From Gaeumannomyces sp. JS-464 (lineage: Eukaryota; Ascomycota; Sordariomycetes; Magnaporthales; Magnaporthaceae), in the NCBI GenBank assembly GCA_002197995.1, contig NGZR01000001.1, forward strand, positions 15,209,501-15,273,500: DNA of 64,000 bases. The letters run 5' to 3'. Shown here one piece after another: positions 1 to 12,800 of this stretch. Below the pieces are notes generated by a model, which saw only the letters and a list, made by a program, of their open reading frames with translations, ran no database searches and was not told where the DNA came from. Every line of letters begins with the position of its first letter. The first letter of the stretch is position 1. The position numbers were made by a program, and so were the translations under genes.

Positions 1-168
1 TTCGACTTTAAATTTTTCATCGCATATATAACCTATCGCTAAAAAGGCATTTTGGCAAAACGAAAACGTACGACTTTATTTGCAAAACTTACACGTGGCC
101 GGGTTTTTAACGGGACGTTAGCGCTTTTGTACGAAAATGCCACTTTTGCAAAATGGTTAAAAAAGGGA
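1..168 (+). mobile_element. Ty3/gypsy element 1, left fragment: integrase zinc-binding region, RIP-degraded
   Basis: Read on the plus strand this fragment gives the HHCC zinc-binding part of a Ty3/gypsy integrase, with the recognisable stretches HFGKTKTYDFI, YTWPGF and CHFCK and a few stop codons. It ends at the left target-site duplication of LINE copy 1, and the same reading resumes beyond the LINE at about 6,387. The element entered from outside the window. Stops where Trp or Arg codons are expected, and the AT-rich composition, point to RIP. Non-functional relic. Confidence 0.75.
154..168. repeat. Left target-site duplication of LINE copy 1
   Basis: The 15 bases TGGTTAAAAAAGGGA at the left edge of LINE copy 1 recur at its right edge (6,346-6,386), where the A run is 32 long instead of 6. 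Removing one copy and the LINE restores continuity of the gypsy integrase, which supports a target-primed insertion here. Confidence 0.75.
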
Positions 169-3100
169 GAGAGAGAGAGAAAGAGAGAAAGAATATTTAA
201 CGTCAGCTAGTCGGGATCTACCAGTCCCTGCCTCCCAAGGGGCATATGACGTGCTAGCGCTACCTAAGCTTAACACTAGGCTATATGCTGCTATCAAAGC
301 GGCTAAACAGATTAAACCCGAAGGCACACGGGGGTCGGGCCGCATTCCGGCGCTCTTTGTTAGCGAGCGGGCAACGGCAATAGGGCGTAACAATACGCCG
401 GGGCGTTGTAAAGCGCTGCGGGTGGTAGTAATGCTGTTGGCCGGCGGGTATGCCGGAAAAGGGGTAAAGCCGGGTTTAGGCGGGGGAGGGGGTTTTCGGG
501 ACCTCCCCCCGGCCTAAAGTGCGGGGGATTAACGAGCCTACTGTTAATCCTAATAATACAAAGGAAAAGGTTAAGTATAGGCTTTTTGGGCCCTGTTGTT
601 ATCGTCCGGCGATAGTGTAATAGTTGGTGGCTTTAACGAACGAAGCAAAAAGGGAGGGCTTTTAGAAAAGCCGTTTCCAATATCCGGGCTTATCGAAGGC
701 CGGGGGAGGGTCCGCTATAGGCCATTTGTTTTTTGCCGCCCTCGCCAGCCTGCAAAATACAAGGTGGGAAGGGGACTTATTTCGCCCGCAACGGCACGGG
801 TTGTCGTCTTCGTGTTGGAACCTTCGGTGGTACCAGTCGAAATCCCCGTGGCCGGTGCGTGCGGCTATTAGCCGTTGCAGTACCTTCCGGTGCAGCTGTA
901 ACGCTTCGGGCGTATGTTGTGGTACCGGCGGGAGGCCTATAGCCTTATACCGATCCGGAAAGTTGTTTTTAAACCATGCGTTTCGGGCGTCCCGGGTTGT
1001 TTTCCGGGCTAAAGCCTTTATTCCGGCCACCGTTGGTTTAAAATGTTAAGGTATTGGCAGGGCCGATCCCAACTTTGCTTCGGCATTTGCCTTTTCGTTT
1101 CCGGGGATTCCCATATGGCCCGGGGACTAGCGTACGTATACCTGGTGTTTATTTATAAGGTAATGGATTTCTTTAAAGGCCTTTTGTGAACTGTTAAGGG
1201 CCGTGCTTAAACAGCCGTTAGCCGCCGAGGTGTTATTAAGGCACAAGTGGAAAGTGCAGTTGCGGAAGCTCCAAACGGCTTTTCGGAGGCCCATTCGGGC
1301 CCCCTCCGCTTCGCCGTCGAATACTTTCGCCGGATGCGCTAACCGGCCGTGCCCGGAAAGTTTGCGTTGGCCGGCTTAGTATATTACCCAGCCGTATCCA
1401 ACTGCCCCGTCTTTTGCTTTAAACCCGTCGTTATATATTATAACGTCGGTAGGTGGGAGGGTGCGAAGCCACGCCATAAAAGCTTTTGCGGCTGCGGGCT
1501 TTTCTTGTATGGCCACCGTAAGCCCCGTATATTTATACGGGAGGTAAGCCGGGCGGGTGCAAACCGGAAGGAGTCCGGCCGTCCTTTGCAAAAAGGTCGC
1601 AAGCTTGCCGGGTAAGCTTGTCTTAGGCCCTCGGGCGTTAAAAGCCGGCTTGGCCGCTGCGGTTAGGAGGTGCTTTTCCGGAACCGTATTTATGCGGGCC
1701 GCGAAACGAAGGCGGGCTTGTTCCAAAAGCGCCTGGGCGCTTGGGATGCCGAATTCGTAATGTAAGGCGTTTATCGGTGCGGTTTTCCAAGCCGGAACCA
1801 CTGCCCGGAGGGACGCGGTTAAGGCTATATCCACCCGTTCGATTAAATAGCTTTGGCGAATATATTGCTATTGTGCTAGTTTATACGGGTGTGGTTTGGT
1901 TTTGCCCTTATACCACACCTCGGCCCCGTATAAAGCCGTGGGGATTATAACCGTCGTAACGGCTTTGTAAACCGAGTGTGCCGGTATCCCCCTTATTAAG
2001 TTCGTAAGCTTCCGGAAGTGGTTGGCAACGCTTTAGGCTTTTGCAGCCCTATTATCGACGTGGGCTTTAAAGTTAAGCCTTTGGTCGAAAAAAACCCCTA
2101 ACCACCGTAAAGCTCCTGTAGCTTATTGGATGGTAAAGCTTTCCGTTATAACCGCTAAGGTTGTAGGGTTTTTCCGCTTGGAAAAATGCATAAGTTCGCA
2201 CTTTCCCGGGTCGAAAGCCACTTTGTTAACCCTTCCCCAACGTAAGATTTCCGTTACCGTAACCCCTGCTTTACGAAAGCACTTTTCCGAAGTGCTACCC
2301 GTTACGCAAATGCTTATATCGTCCGCGTATCCATACTTAACCGCTTTTGCTTTAGGTAGGATTTCGGCCATATAAAGCATAAACAAGACCGGTAACGCCG
2401 GTAACCCTTGGGGTAGCCCGCAATCCGGGGAAAAAGGAAGTGCCGTGGCGTTTTCCAAACGCACTTTAACCACCCTGTTTTTTGCAAAAGATAATACCCA
2501 TTGTATTAACGTTAGATCCTAACCTTGGTTTAGGAGCCTCCGAAAAAGCCTCCGGCGGAGTACGGCGTTAAAAGCCTCTTATACATCCATAGTAACGAGG
2601 GCGGCCGTTTTATGCTTTTGAAAGGCCCGTTCCACCTCGTGGGCCACGCATGCCGTTAAATCGATGGCGGCCTTTTTCGGGGTAACCCCGGCGTGTTGCG
2701 GAGCTATAAGCCCGTATTATAGCGAAGAACGCCATCCGCGAAGCCACCAGCCGCTTTAGCCCTTTCCCTAAGCACGGGAGCAAAGCTATCGGGCGGTAGG
2801 ATTTTGGGTCCATTATATCCGTTTTATTCGGCTTTTTTAGCATAACCACCTCCGCTGTGCGGAAAAGGCCAGGGTGGTGCCCGGCCCTAAGGTAGGCTTC
2901 GAAAAAGGCCCTAACGTATTCCCCTATTGCCGGTTATGCCGTTGTAAGCAGTTTAACCGTTAAGAAGTCGACGCTCGGGCCGTGTTTGCCGTGCCAACAG
3001 TGCATTTCCAGCATTCCTTTAGGGGGACGTGGGGGTCCCACAAGAGTTGTGCGGTTTTTTGGGTAGCCCTTTGCAACAACGGGTCCTCCTGTAAATCGTC

Positions 3101-6100
3101 CTCCGCCGTAAACCTACGGAGGATTTTACGGCCTAATGCTTCCGCTTTATCTTTTGGGGCTATTTTAACCTCCCCGTCGATATTTAACGGGGGAAGCCGT
3201 ATAGCGGGTGCAAGTTTATGCCACTTTACAGCACGGTACAGCGCTTCCGAGGAATCCACTTCCTCCAAACGCTGGCTAATACTGTCTTTTAACCGCCCGG
3301 ACCGTTGCTTTTAAAAAGCGGGCTTCGGCCGTAAAAGGCCCGCCGTTTGCCATGGCTTTTGCAAAATCCCGTTAGGCGTTGGCGCACTTTTCGTTCCACT
3401 AAGGTTGGCCTTTTCTTTTAGCTTTAAGCTTTCGGCCGAAGGTTATTAACGCATCTTTTAGCAGTTTATTAAAACCTCGGCCGCTTTATCCAAGTAATCC
3501 GCCGTGCATGGATTTATAAGTGGCGGCAGGCTGCCGGCCCCCGTTGCTACCGCGTTTGCGAAAAACGGTAGTTTATCGTTTGGTAGCGTAATACGCCGGC
3601 AGTCCGGAACGGAGTTATTGCGGTTAGGAACTTCGATCCGTATCGAGCGGTGGTCCGAATCGGTTGCTAGCGAAGGTCGATTTCCGCTGTTGCTAAAAGG
3701 GCGTTGGAAAAGGTAAAATCCAAAACGCCCCCATCGTTATGCGTAGGTTAACCTGGGTCGGTAAGTAAAAAGAGGTTATAGGTATTAGCCTATTGGGCTA
3801 TATCCTGGCCCTATTCCTATTACCCTAACCGATCCCACGCCGGAACCCTGCGTTAAAGTCCCCAGTTATAATGCATTTTGCCGTTAGGCGCTAACGTAGT
3901 AAAAGGTTTAACGAAGGTTCCGAAGGGTTTTTAAAGGCTTATATACGTTAACGAAAGTGCACCCGGCGACGGTAAGCCAAAGGATGTCCCGGGTGTTGCC
4001 TGCCGGCCGGTCCGCTACGGGCCGAAACCCCGGGTCCTTCCGTACGTAAGTTATTACCCGAAGGCCTGGTTTGGTCGTGCCAGCTATTTACCGGAGTAAA
4101 TAGCTCGTACAACGGGTGGGTGCAAAGCATAAGCTTCCCTTTCCACGCGCTAAGGGGCTCTTGCATTAGCACCACGTTATATTTTGGCTCCAAAATAATT
4201 GGAGTAAAATAGCCCCCGCTTCCCAGCTACGTCGAACGTTCGCTTGGGCGGCGGTTAAAGCAGGCGTTCGGGGCGAAGCCCCGGGCGCCGGGCCTTATTG
4301 CCATGCGTTTTATATCCGGTTGGCTGCTGGCATACGTAAAAGCGGCGTTGGTATTGGGGGCCTTTGGCCCTAAGGTTATTGGCCGGCGGTACCGTCGGTT
4401 TCCTCCGGGGGGTTTCCGGTTATTCGATAGCCCTTTCGGGCTCGGGGAAGTCCAGTTTCATATCCGCCAGTACTTCGTATTGGTTGTTAAAACTAACCCT
4501 AAGTCTTTTGGCAAAGTGCCTTTCCCTTGTTCGCCGTACGGGCCACGCCTTCCGGGGCCGGTAGGCTTGCCGGGCTTTCCTCGGCCGCGTTAGCGGTGGC
4601 AGCAGCGGTAGGAACGGCGGCGGCGGCGGGGGTAACGGAAGTAGCGGCGTTGCCGGTACCGGCCGCGGGATTAGCATTAGCGGTAGCGGTTATAACGGAA
4701 TTGTCCGTAGTAACCGCGGTTGCAGGAAGGGCGTTAGCGGTGCGGCAGCGGCGGCCGCGGCGGCCGCGGCGGTGGCGGCGGTAGCGGCGGCTTCCACCTC
4801 TTTTACCGCCGCCCGGTACGTTTGCGCCTAATTTCCTAACCGCGCCTTTTTCCCCACGGGTTAAATGCTTTAGCACTCCGTTTACCCGTACAGGCTTTAT
4901 AGGGCAGTTCGGGTGGTCGGCTGGGTACGGGCCCGAGCAGTTCGCGCATTGCGGGGGGCCGTACACGGTTGTATACGTGCCGGTCGTCGTTTATTTTCCC
5001 GCACCGAAGGCACCTATCGGCCCGGGCGCAATTGCGGGCCACGTGAAAGCCGTGGCAGCCAGGGTGTGCTGGGTAACCGGCGGGTGTCGTTATACGCGCG
5101 CGTAAAAGAAAGTGATCCCCTAAGCCTAAACCCGGTTATTGCGTATAAAGGGATATAATCCACGATATACGCCTTTAATGGTCGACGCCGGCCCCGGAAA
5201 GCCTAACGTTTACCGGTTTATGCCTTATTTGGGCTTCCATTTCTTTTCGAACCAGTTTATCCGATACGGGACGCATTGTTTAAAGCCGTTGGTTAAAAAG
5301 GTAAGGCAGCCGGAAATTACGTAGTTATACCAAATTTCGGGCTTTTTAATCCTTTCGGCGTTATATAAACGGCCTAGTTCGAATCGGTATTGCAAAAGCC
5401 GGCTTTGGATATCGGCCGTTTTTGCTTTTAACACGAACCCCGTAAGGGATCGGTACGCCGGGACATCGGCCGTCGTAAACGGCAGGTTTTTGCTATTGGC
5501 AAAGGCTTTGCGAATGCTAAAGCCCGTTTGTTGGTTGGCCCAAGCCTGCCGTTTTTCCGGGATCCTAACAAACACCCGAAAGTCGGCTTTAAGGCTTATT
5601 AGTAAGCGGGGTGCCCGGGTTTAGGGCGTACGGCCCCGAAAAGCCTGTGCGGGTTGTTGGGGTTGTTATAGCCCTCCCGGGCCACCGACGCGTAGGTGGC
5701 TGGGGGCGCGCGTTGCGGGGGCTCCGGGGCCCCGTATAGGCTTTTTTCCTTTTCGACCGCGTAGGTAGGCCGAAAAGGCTTGTTTAGCGTAGTCGATAAA
5801 GCAATCTTTCCAGCCGTTAGCTTCGGGGATTGCTTCCGCCGGAAGGGAGGCAATGCCGGCGTCGATAGATCGGGCCAGCGTGGCGCAAATTAGGGCCGTT
5901 TGTTATTGTTTGCGGCTATAGCTCGCAATAATTTCCTCCGCGGCCGCCGCGGCCGACCCGACGGGTGGGCGCGTACGCCGCCGTTGGGGAGGGGGGGAGG
6001 GGCACCTATGCCGGTGCTGCCGTTATGGGAGCCTTCTGGCCTGATCGGGCCCTATTGGGTGTTGCTAATTCCGCAACGGGGACGGCGTAGTCGGGTGCGC

Positions 6101-6345
6101 TGACGGGCGGGGGGCCCGGGTGGCCGCGACGCGTTCCTCGGGCCGTTGGGCCGACGAGGAGGGCGCGCGCCACCCTATTGGCCGAAGGGGGGGCTGTTGG
6201 CAACGGCATGTTGCCGTCGCCAGCGCCGTTAGCGGGCGTAGTTATTAGTGTTAGGTCGCTAATTGGCGGGTGTTAAGGATTTGTATGCAATTTGGCAGTG
6301 TGCACTAACAGCGCAATGCCAAGAATTGGTGAATTCGAGGAAGGT
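169..6345 (-). mobile_element. Tad1-like non-LTR retrotransposon (LINE), copy 1, degraded
   Basis: Full-length or nearly full-length LINE in minus orientation, closely similar base for base to copy 2 (15,059-21,258). The shared right end is at 6,339 (GAATTCGAG), followed by 6 extra bases. Order on the minus strand: ORF1 with an N-terminal Pro/Ala-rich region, an Ala-rich segment (about 4,600-4,800) and CCHC knuckles (about 4,840-5,040); ORF2 with endonuclease (about 3,950-4,200), reverse transcriptase (SYRPIALLPCLGKG at about 2,800, YADD at about 2,330) and RNase H (about 1,380-1,830), then a terminal Cys/His region (about 700-800). The 3' end is a CT-rich simple repeat (169-193). Every frame is interrupted, more than in copy 2, with many TpG to TpA-type differences. 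Dead copy. Confidence 0.85.
662..6209 (-). pseudogene. ORF1 and ORF2 remains of LINE copy 1
   Basis: ORF1 (gag-like, about 6,209 down to 4,420) and ORF2 (endonuclease, reverse transcriptase, RNase H, about 4,200 down to 660) are readable only in pieces. The recognisable pieces are the RT motifs SYRPIALLPCLGKG and YADDISICVTG, RNase H fragments around 1,376-1,834, and a C-terminal zinc-like motif with CRCGRNKSPSHLVFC at 750-790. Stops and frameshifts separate them, so no functional protein can be made. Compared with copy 2, many stops arise where TGG has become TAG, as expected for RIP. Confidence 0.75.
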
Positions 6346-6385
<40 letters not shown>

Positions 6386-6386
6386 A
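6346..6386. repeat. Right target-site duplication of LINE copy 1 with 32-base A run
   Basis: TGGTT, then 32 A (6,351-6,382), then GGGA. This matches the left duplication at 154-168 except for the expanded A run. It lies at the 5' end of the minus-strand LINE, so it is not the element's 3' tail. The expansion is best explained by replication slippage or addition at the integration site. Confidence 0.65.
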
Positions 6387-7580
6387 AAGCTTACTAAGCG
6401 GCTATTTAAAGCCCCTCCCGGTGCCATTCCGGCCGTAGGCAAATATTTCTATGGATTTCGTTAAGCTATTGCCGAAATGCGAACGGAACGGCGTTATGCA
6501 CGAAAACGTTTTAGGAATAATCGATCGATTAATAAAAATAAAATATTATATCCCTATCGGCGTTACAAACGTAAACACTTTAGCAAACGCTTTCGTTTTG
6601 TTAGTTTATCGCTATTACGAAACTTTAAACATTATTATATCCGATAAGGGCATTTAATTTATATCGGCTTTTTGGAAAAAACTATTAAAACGTTTAGGAA
6701 TCGCCTTTCGCTATTCGTTATTACATTACCGAAATCCAATAAACGAACGAAAATCGACGCATATATGGAATAATATTTTCAGGCGTTTTGCTCGTTTTAC
6801 TAAAACGATTAAGTGGATTAGCTGCTAATTAAAAAGTTTGCTAATAACAATTAGGTGTTAAAAACCACGCACGTTACTCTTTTTTTCGCTAATTATAAAT
6901 GGCACCCGCATATAAGGATAAAACCGAAAATAAAACGAAAAAACGGTAATACGCTAACAACTTAACGTAAAATTTATAATGCTATTATAATCGCGAATCG
7001 TATCGAAAAGGTTTTCGAATTTATTAAAACGCTAGCGAAAGTATCGAAGGAACACTACGTAAAAGCGGCGAACCGTTATCGCTAAAACGCGGGCACGTTC
7101 GAAATCGGCGACCGAATATAAATAAATACGAAATATATAGCGTTTTTACGCTCCACTTTTAAGCTTAGCGATAAATGGGTAAGCCCGTTCCACGTAACGA
7201 AGGTTTATTTACACGCTTTTATAGTTTAACTGTTTGCGAAATATAAGATTTTCCCCGTTTTCCATATATTTTTAATCGCGCGGAAAAAGCCGGGGCTGCC
7301 TAAGCAGGATTAAATTAATAAGTAGTACACGGGGAAAGCAAATGGCTTGAAATTAGCGAAGCATTTAAGCGAAAATAACGAACGTACGGAAGCTTAATGG
7401 TATTTTAACTGCATTTTAAACTTTAAAAGCACGCCGAAAAACCTATAATATAAAGTTAAATAAGCGGCATTATACGCACCCATATAACAACTATTGCGGG
7501 ATTTAAAAAGCGCAAACGATAAAATTTAGGAGTTTTACAAACGCCATTCGCATAAACCGGGGCCATTATTATAATGGCGG
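6387..7580 (+). mobile_element. Ty3/gypsy element 1, right fragment: integrase core and chromodomain, RIP-degraded
   Basis: The reading resumes with LKPLPVPF and SMDFVKLLPK, then the catalytic core segment ending in IIISDKGI, FISAFWKKLLKRLGIAFRYS, a C-terminal integrase segment (KWVSPFHVTKVYLHA, FPVFHIFLI) and a chromodomain ending EFYKRHSHKPGPL at about 7,540-7,565. Stops interrupt all segments, many at positions where the family has Trp. The order and the chromodomain place it among fungal chromoviruses. The longest open piece is 6,451-6,657. Confidence 0.75.
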
Positions 7581-9849
7581 CTATTAGCAGTAACCTAAGC
7601 GTAAAAACGGCGCACGCCCGGCTTCGCATAACGTTTTAAAACGAAATAGCCACCCAAAAAACCAAAAGGCAAACTAAAGAAAAACACCGTAACTTTAATT
7701 CTCCAATTTAACTAAACTACCATAAAAAAACGCTAATAAATAGCGCTAAAATAAAAGGAAATAAACGAAATTAAAACGAAGTTATATTACCATATTAAAA
7801 TAAACATAATCCCATATTATTACCATATGCCATATTAATATCGGCCAAAACGTTATCGCTTTTGGCGTTAACCCAGCCATTAACCGCAACGTCGCTACCG
7901 TTACCCTTAAGCTCCGCCTTTTTAAAGCCGTTAAAAAAGAATTTACTAACGTTAAAATCGGAAAAGGAATTATCCGATATATGGTCGCGATCCGGGAAAG
8001 TAATACTATAAACCACCTTTTCGTTTTCGATCCGCCAAATGTCCGTTAGCGAAAAACTAGCGAAAAACGCGCGCGAATTTTTTTTACGATGTTATTATTA
8101 ACGCGGTTAATAAAGTTATACGCGGCTTTATAACGCATACCATATATAACATTATTATAACGAATATTAGCTCGCGTAACGCTTTAAAAACGACGGAACG
8201 TTTTCGTATTATAACTATCCCACTTTTCGTAAAGGATATTAACAAAACGATAACGAGCAAACCCTTATAAACGGCTACCGTCGTTAATATTACAAAGGCG
8301 GGCTTGCACGAATATAACGTTAATACTATAGCGTTAAAATAACGGAATTATAAGCTACGTAAAAGCATTATAATTATACCTAGCGGAGCGATTGCTAATC
8401 GACGCGGCGATTAAAGCGCTCGCCCAGCGGGATAAAAAAGTTAACCTGCTCGCGCGCCTCGACGAAAGCGGTAATAAGCTCGCGTTTAATGCGCTTTTAT
8501 TGCAAGGAAATAAAAACGGTTAGCGCTAGCGATCGCTTGGGGAAACCATAAGGAATTATTAACGTTACGGCCTTTTTTCGGGCCACCCGTACCACACTGT
8601 TTATCGCTTTAAAAGCTAGCGCGAACGAACGCGTTAAGCAGCAAATACATCGCTTTAAATACGGCATTAAAACGCCGCAAATTAAACAACGTGTAATCGT
8701 TAGGGTTAGCATCGGCAGCGTTATTACCATCGTTTACGTGCTTAGCGCGTCCTAGCGGTAAAGCTCCTAATAATAAGCAATAGCGCGATAAAAAAAAAGC
8801 TCGTTAAAAGCTTAAAAGCGAACGAGGTTTTCCAAATCGCTATAAAAAAACGGCGATAGCTAACTAAAAATATGTTAATAAAAAACTAGCGAAATAAGGA
8901 CGATAATACGTACTTCGCAGCAAAGCTTATTACGAGCGCCGCATTAATCGTAAAAATTCGATTAAGTCGATTTGCAGCCAGCGCCCGTAAAATGGCACTT
9001 ATTTTAAACGCCTTAACCATTTGCTTAAACGACGGCGTAACGCGGGCGGAAATTAAAATGCGCATACGCTTTAAAGCGGTCCGCATACAAAAAATGCAAA
9101 TGCGCGTGTAAAAGCGGCACCGCGGCCGAACATTTCGCTAAGGCGAAAAAAAACGGAAGTTATCGCGATAATAGCGAAAGCGCGGTAAAAAGCGAAACGG
9201 GTGCGCGGGAATAAAAAAAGCTCGATAAAAAAGTTTACGCGCGTAAAAACGCTAACGATAAAACGGCGCGAAACTAAAAGAAAAGCGGCGAAAGCATAAC
9301 GTTACGATGTTATTATTATCGCTAATCGAAAACTTATTAAAGCGCGACGAAAACGAAGCAAAGTAAACGGAAAAAAAGGGAACGTAACGGAAGCCTAGCG
9401 AAAAAACGGGGGATAACGAACAAAAGCATAACGCAAACGGGTATAAAAACCTAACGAAAAAGAAAAAAGCGATATAACCAAACGCGACCCGCAACCGGAA
9501 GCGGGATAAGGACGAAGCTAGGAACGAGGTAAAGAAAGGGTAAAAAGGAAGTAAAAACCCGGCGTAAAAGCACCGAGAAATTAGCATAACGCGTTTAAAA
9601 TGGTTGCGAAACTTTTACAACCATACGTAATTACTATTAAATTTGCAATTAAAGATAATTACGGTTTTAGGTTAGGGTATTATTACGAAACGAGCCCTAA
9701 TTTACGCTTAAACTACCACTAATCTTATATATAAATTGCTTTTCGCTATTAAATAGCTAAAAAACTTTTTTTTTTTTCTTTACGTAATAATAGTTTTTTT
9801 ATATAAAACTTAAATGTTGCATTATAACATTTAGCGATTTAAAAAACGA
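7581..9849. other. Unclassified RIP-degraded AT-rich repeat block
   Basis: No intact gene. The block probably contains the 3' LTR of gypsy element 1 and further repeat sequence. Local plus-strand readings look formerly coding (8,393-8,515 reads LAQRDKKVNLLARLDESGNK; about 8,900-9,110 is a basic helical-looking stretch), but I could not assign them to a family. CA and TG are rare and TA and CG common, as in the flanking relics. Open frames reported on either strand here are chance frames in mutated DNA. Confidence 0.5.
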
Positions 9850-12800
9850 TATTAAGTTCGAAATTAAAGTTTTTTACAAAGTTAACGACGTGCTTGCGAA
9901 GCAAAAAACCAACCCCGATTACCCGCTTTAAAACGCAAAAAAGCAATAATAACAAAAAGAAAATCAAACGTTTAAACTAGCAAACGAAAACCTGGTTAAA
10001 AACAATAACCCAAATATAACCATATTTGGTTAAACCCTTTCCCCGTTTGCTTAACAGGTTAACGTAGCGGCAATCGTCGCCGCCGTTATATCCTAACTCC
10101 AAATTTAAAACGTTTCCGTTTTCCGTTAATCCACTTTAACCGAAAGTGTTTTTGGTAGCACCGCGTTCGTGCTTATTAGCGTAACCGCCTTTTACGCTTT
10201 TAAACCCTATAACGATAAAGGCGATATAATAACTAAAAACCCAAATTACAATTCGAAAAATAAACGCACCGGAATGGAATTTAGTGCTTTTAATAGCGAT
10301 AAGGATAAGTTTATTAGCTGGGTAATTCGTTTAGCCGACAATTTTTAAAAAAACGACACCATTTTTAAAACAAGCACAATCGTATAGCAGTAATTTATGC
10401 GAATATAACGGGAAATGCCAACTTCCTTTTCGAAGCCCGATATAACCCCTTTTTAAAAACCCGTTCGCTAATACGGCGGAAATGGTAGCCACATTTGCCG
10501 CCGTATATTACGACGCCTATTAACTTATTAAAGCTTAAGCCGAACTTAGCAAAATAATGTATAACTTAGCCGATAAATCCAAATATTTACTAATTTATCG
10601 TAAAAATTAACGTGTTAACTAACCGCGCTAATATTATTATAAAAAAACGCAAAAGTATTTTTTTTAAACATATTTCATTTAACTTTAACCCCCGTTTATT
10701 TTAATAACGCTAAGGATTTTAACATTAGCTACGAAATATTCGCTCGTAACGTAACCGGCGCCGCTTTAGCTTAATATTATGCTTATTTAATTTACAAAAA
10801 AAACAAACAAAAACCTTTAAAAAAAAATAACAAACGTCGCGAGCGTTGTAAGCGCAAAATCCGCATTCCCGACGTGCTTAAAAATAAAGCCCTTAAAAAA
10901 AAACGCCGATTTAGCCACGCTTAAAACGAACGGCGTTTGCTACGTTTGCGGCGGATAAAGCCATTTAGCACAAAACTGCCCGGAAAAAAAGAAAATCGCC
11001 GCTATTTTCCGCTGTTTTAAAGCAAACGAAGTACTATTTAACGACGAGGATAGCGATTTAAGCATTAACGAGTTTATTTCGTCGTGCTTAGTATGCGAAT
11101 CGAAAAACTAAATCGATCGCCGGAAGTTTTTTCAGCGGTTTAAATGCTTAACGTAGTTAAAATCGGTAATAAAAGTTAACCTTTTTTCCTTTTTAAAGCG
11201 CAGTTTTAACGTAGCGGTTTTAAAATCGATTTTAAAGCATTTTGTAATATTAAAGCTATAGTTTATTTTTTTATTAATTATAAAACGGCCGCTTTTGTTA
11301 AAAAGCATTTTAAAGTTAAAGTTAAACGGTTATTTCGGCTATTCCTTTTGCTAATTTCCGTAATTTTTTAATAACGAAGGTTATTTATATCCTTATCGCC
11401 ATTTTCGAAATAAACGACCGCCGTTTCGTCGATTAAAAGTTTTGGATTGCGGATATTAATTATAACATTTTTGTAAATTTGTTTTAATTGGCAAAAAAAA
11501 ACCTTTTTTTTCGCCTATTAAAACGGGAAATTATTTAGCCCGACATTTTGCTTAATAATATTAAGTTTGCCCCGATTATTACCATTTCCTTATTTAACGG
11601 TCGTTTTAATGCCGTAGTTTACATAATGCTTAACGGCGAAATCGTTTAATAAATTAGCAAATTAAAAAAAAAACGTTAATCGCGTTAAATTTAAGCCATT
11701 TTTACTAACCCGGAACGGCAGTCGCAATTTTAATCGCATTTTAAATTGGCGACTTTTTTTTTCCCCGCCGACGGAAATTTAAGCTTTTTAAACCCAAATT
11801 AAAAACGACCCCCGCTAAAAAAAGTGGAAGTTTTTGCTTTTTTTTAACGCTTTAATCCCTTTCGAAGCTTCGAATTTACCGTTAAAATTTAAGCAATTTC
11901 AGTTAAACCTTAACGGATTTTTTTTAGCAAACCGATCCTTTTTTTTGCCGATAAAAACCTTAAGCATATTAAGCTTATTCGAAGTTTAATTCCCCCGGAA
12001 ATCGCTTATTTAAGGGTTTTTTTTTAAAAAAAAAAAACTTCTATTAAGCTCCCACCGAGTTAACCTAGGTACGACGTGGTACTTAAGTTGGAAAGGCTTT
12101 TAAAAGGATCGCCGTTTGCCTACCAAACACCTTTTTTAATACTTCTATCGAAAAATAACCACCGACGAACTTTTTGCTTTCGGTTTATCGAGCTTTATAT
12201 AATCGATAAACTTGTTTTAAACCTTTTCGTTTCGAAACCACATTTAAACGAACGGCGTTTTTTTAAAACTATCGCTAAATAAACAAGTTTTTTAAATCCC
12301 GCTTCGTTTTAACGCCCAACGTTAACGGCACGATTATTAAATATAATAAAGCCAAAAAATTATTTAAAGTTAATATTATTCACGCGTTTAACCGATTATT
12401 AATATCGGTAAAATTACGGTATTTAACAGCTTTTCAGATACGTTAAAAAACATTTTAAATAAAAGTCCTCCTTTTCGGATTTAAAATCGGCTTAGTTTTT
12501 ATTAAACGCTTAATTAAACAAGCTTTTAAACGTTTTCGCAACCGCGTACGTTAATACGTTTTAATTTATTCGGAAAAGTTCGATAAAGCTACGTATTAAA
12601 CTTAAATCGAAAAGGTTATTTACCGGTTAAACCAAACCCATTTTTAAAAAGATATTAAAAAAGCCGGTTTAACGTTATAAACGTTAAAATATTTAAGTTT
12701 AATTATCGAAATAGGCTAAAAACGTTCAAATAAACCTCGTTAAAATAGCCGCTATTACTAATTGGAAATTCGAAACTTTACTAATAAATTTGCAATTAAA

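Noticed and set aside
6351..6382. A run of 32 as the poly(A) tail of a retroelement
   Set aside because: It lies at the 5' end of the minus-strand LINE, inside its target duplication; the 3' end is at 169 and has a CT repeat, so it is not a tail.
7795..9587. Minus-strand open frames in the AT-rich block (for example 7,795-8,016 and 9,252-9,587)
   Set aside because: Biased composition from RIP creates chance frames; no domain or codon bias supports them.
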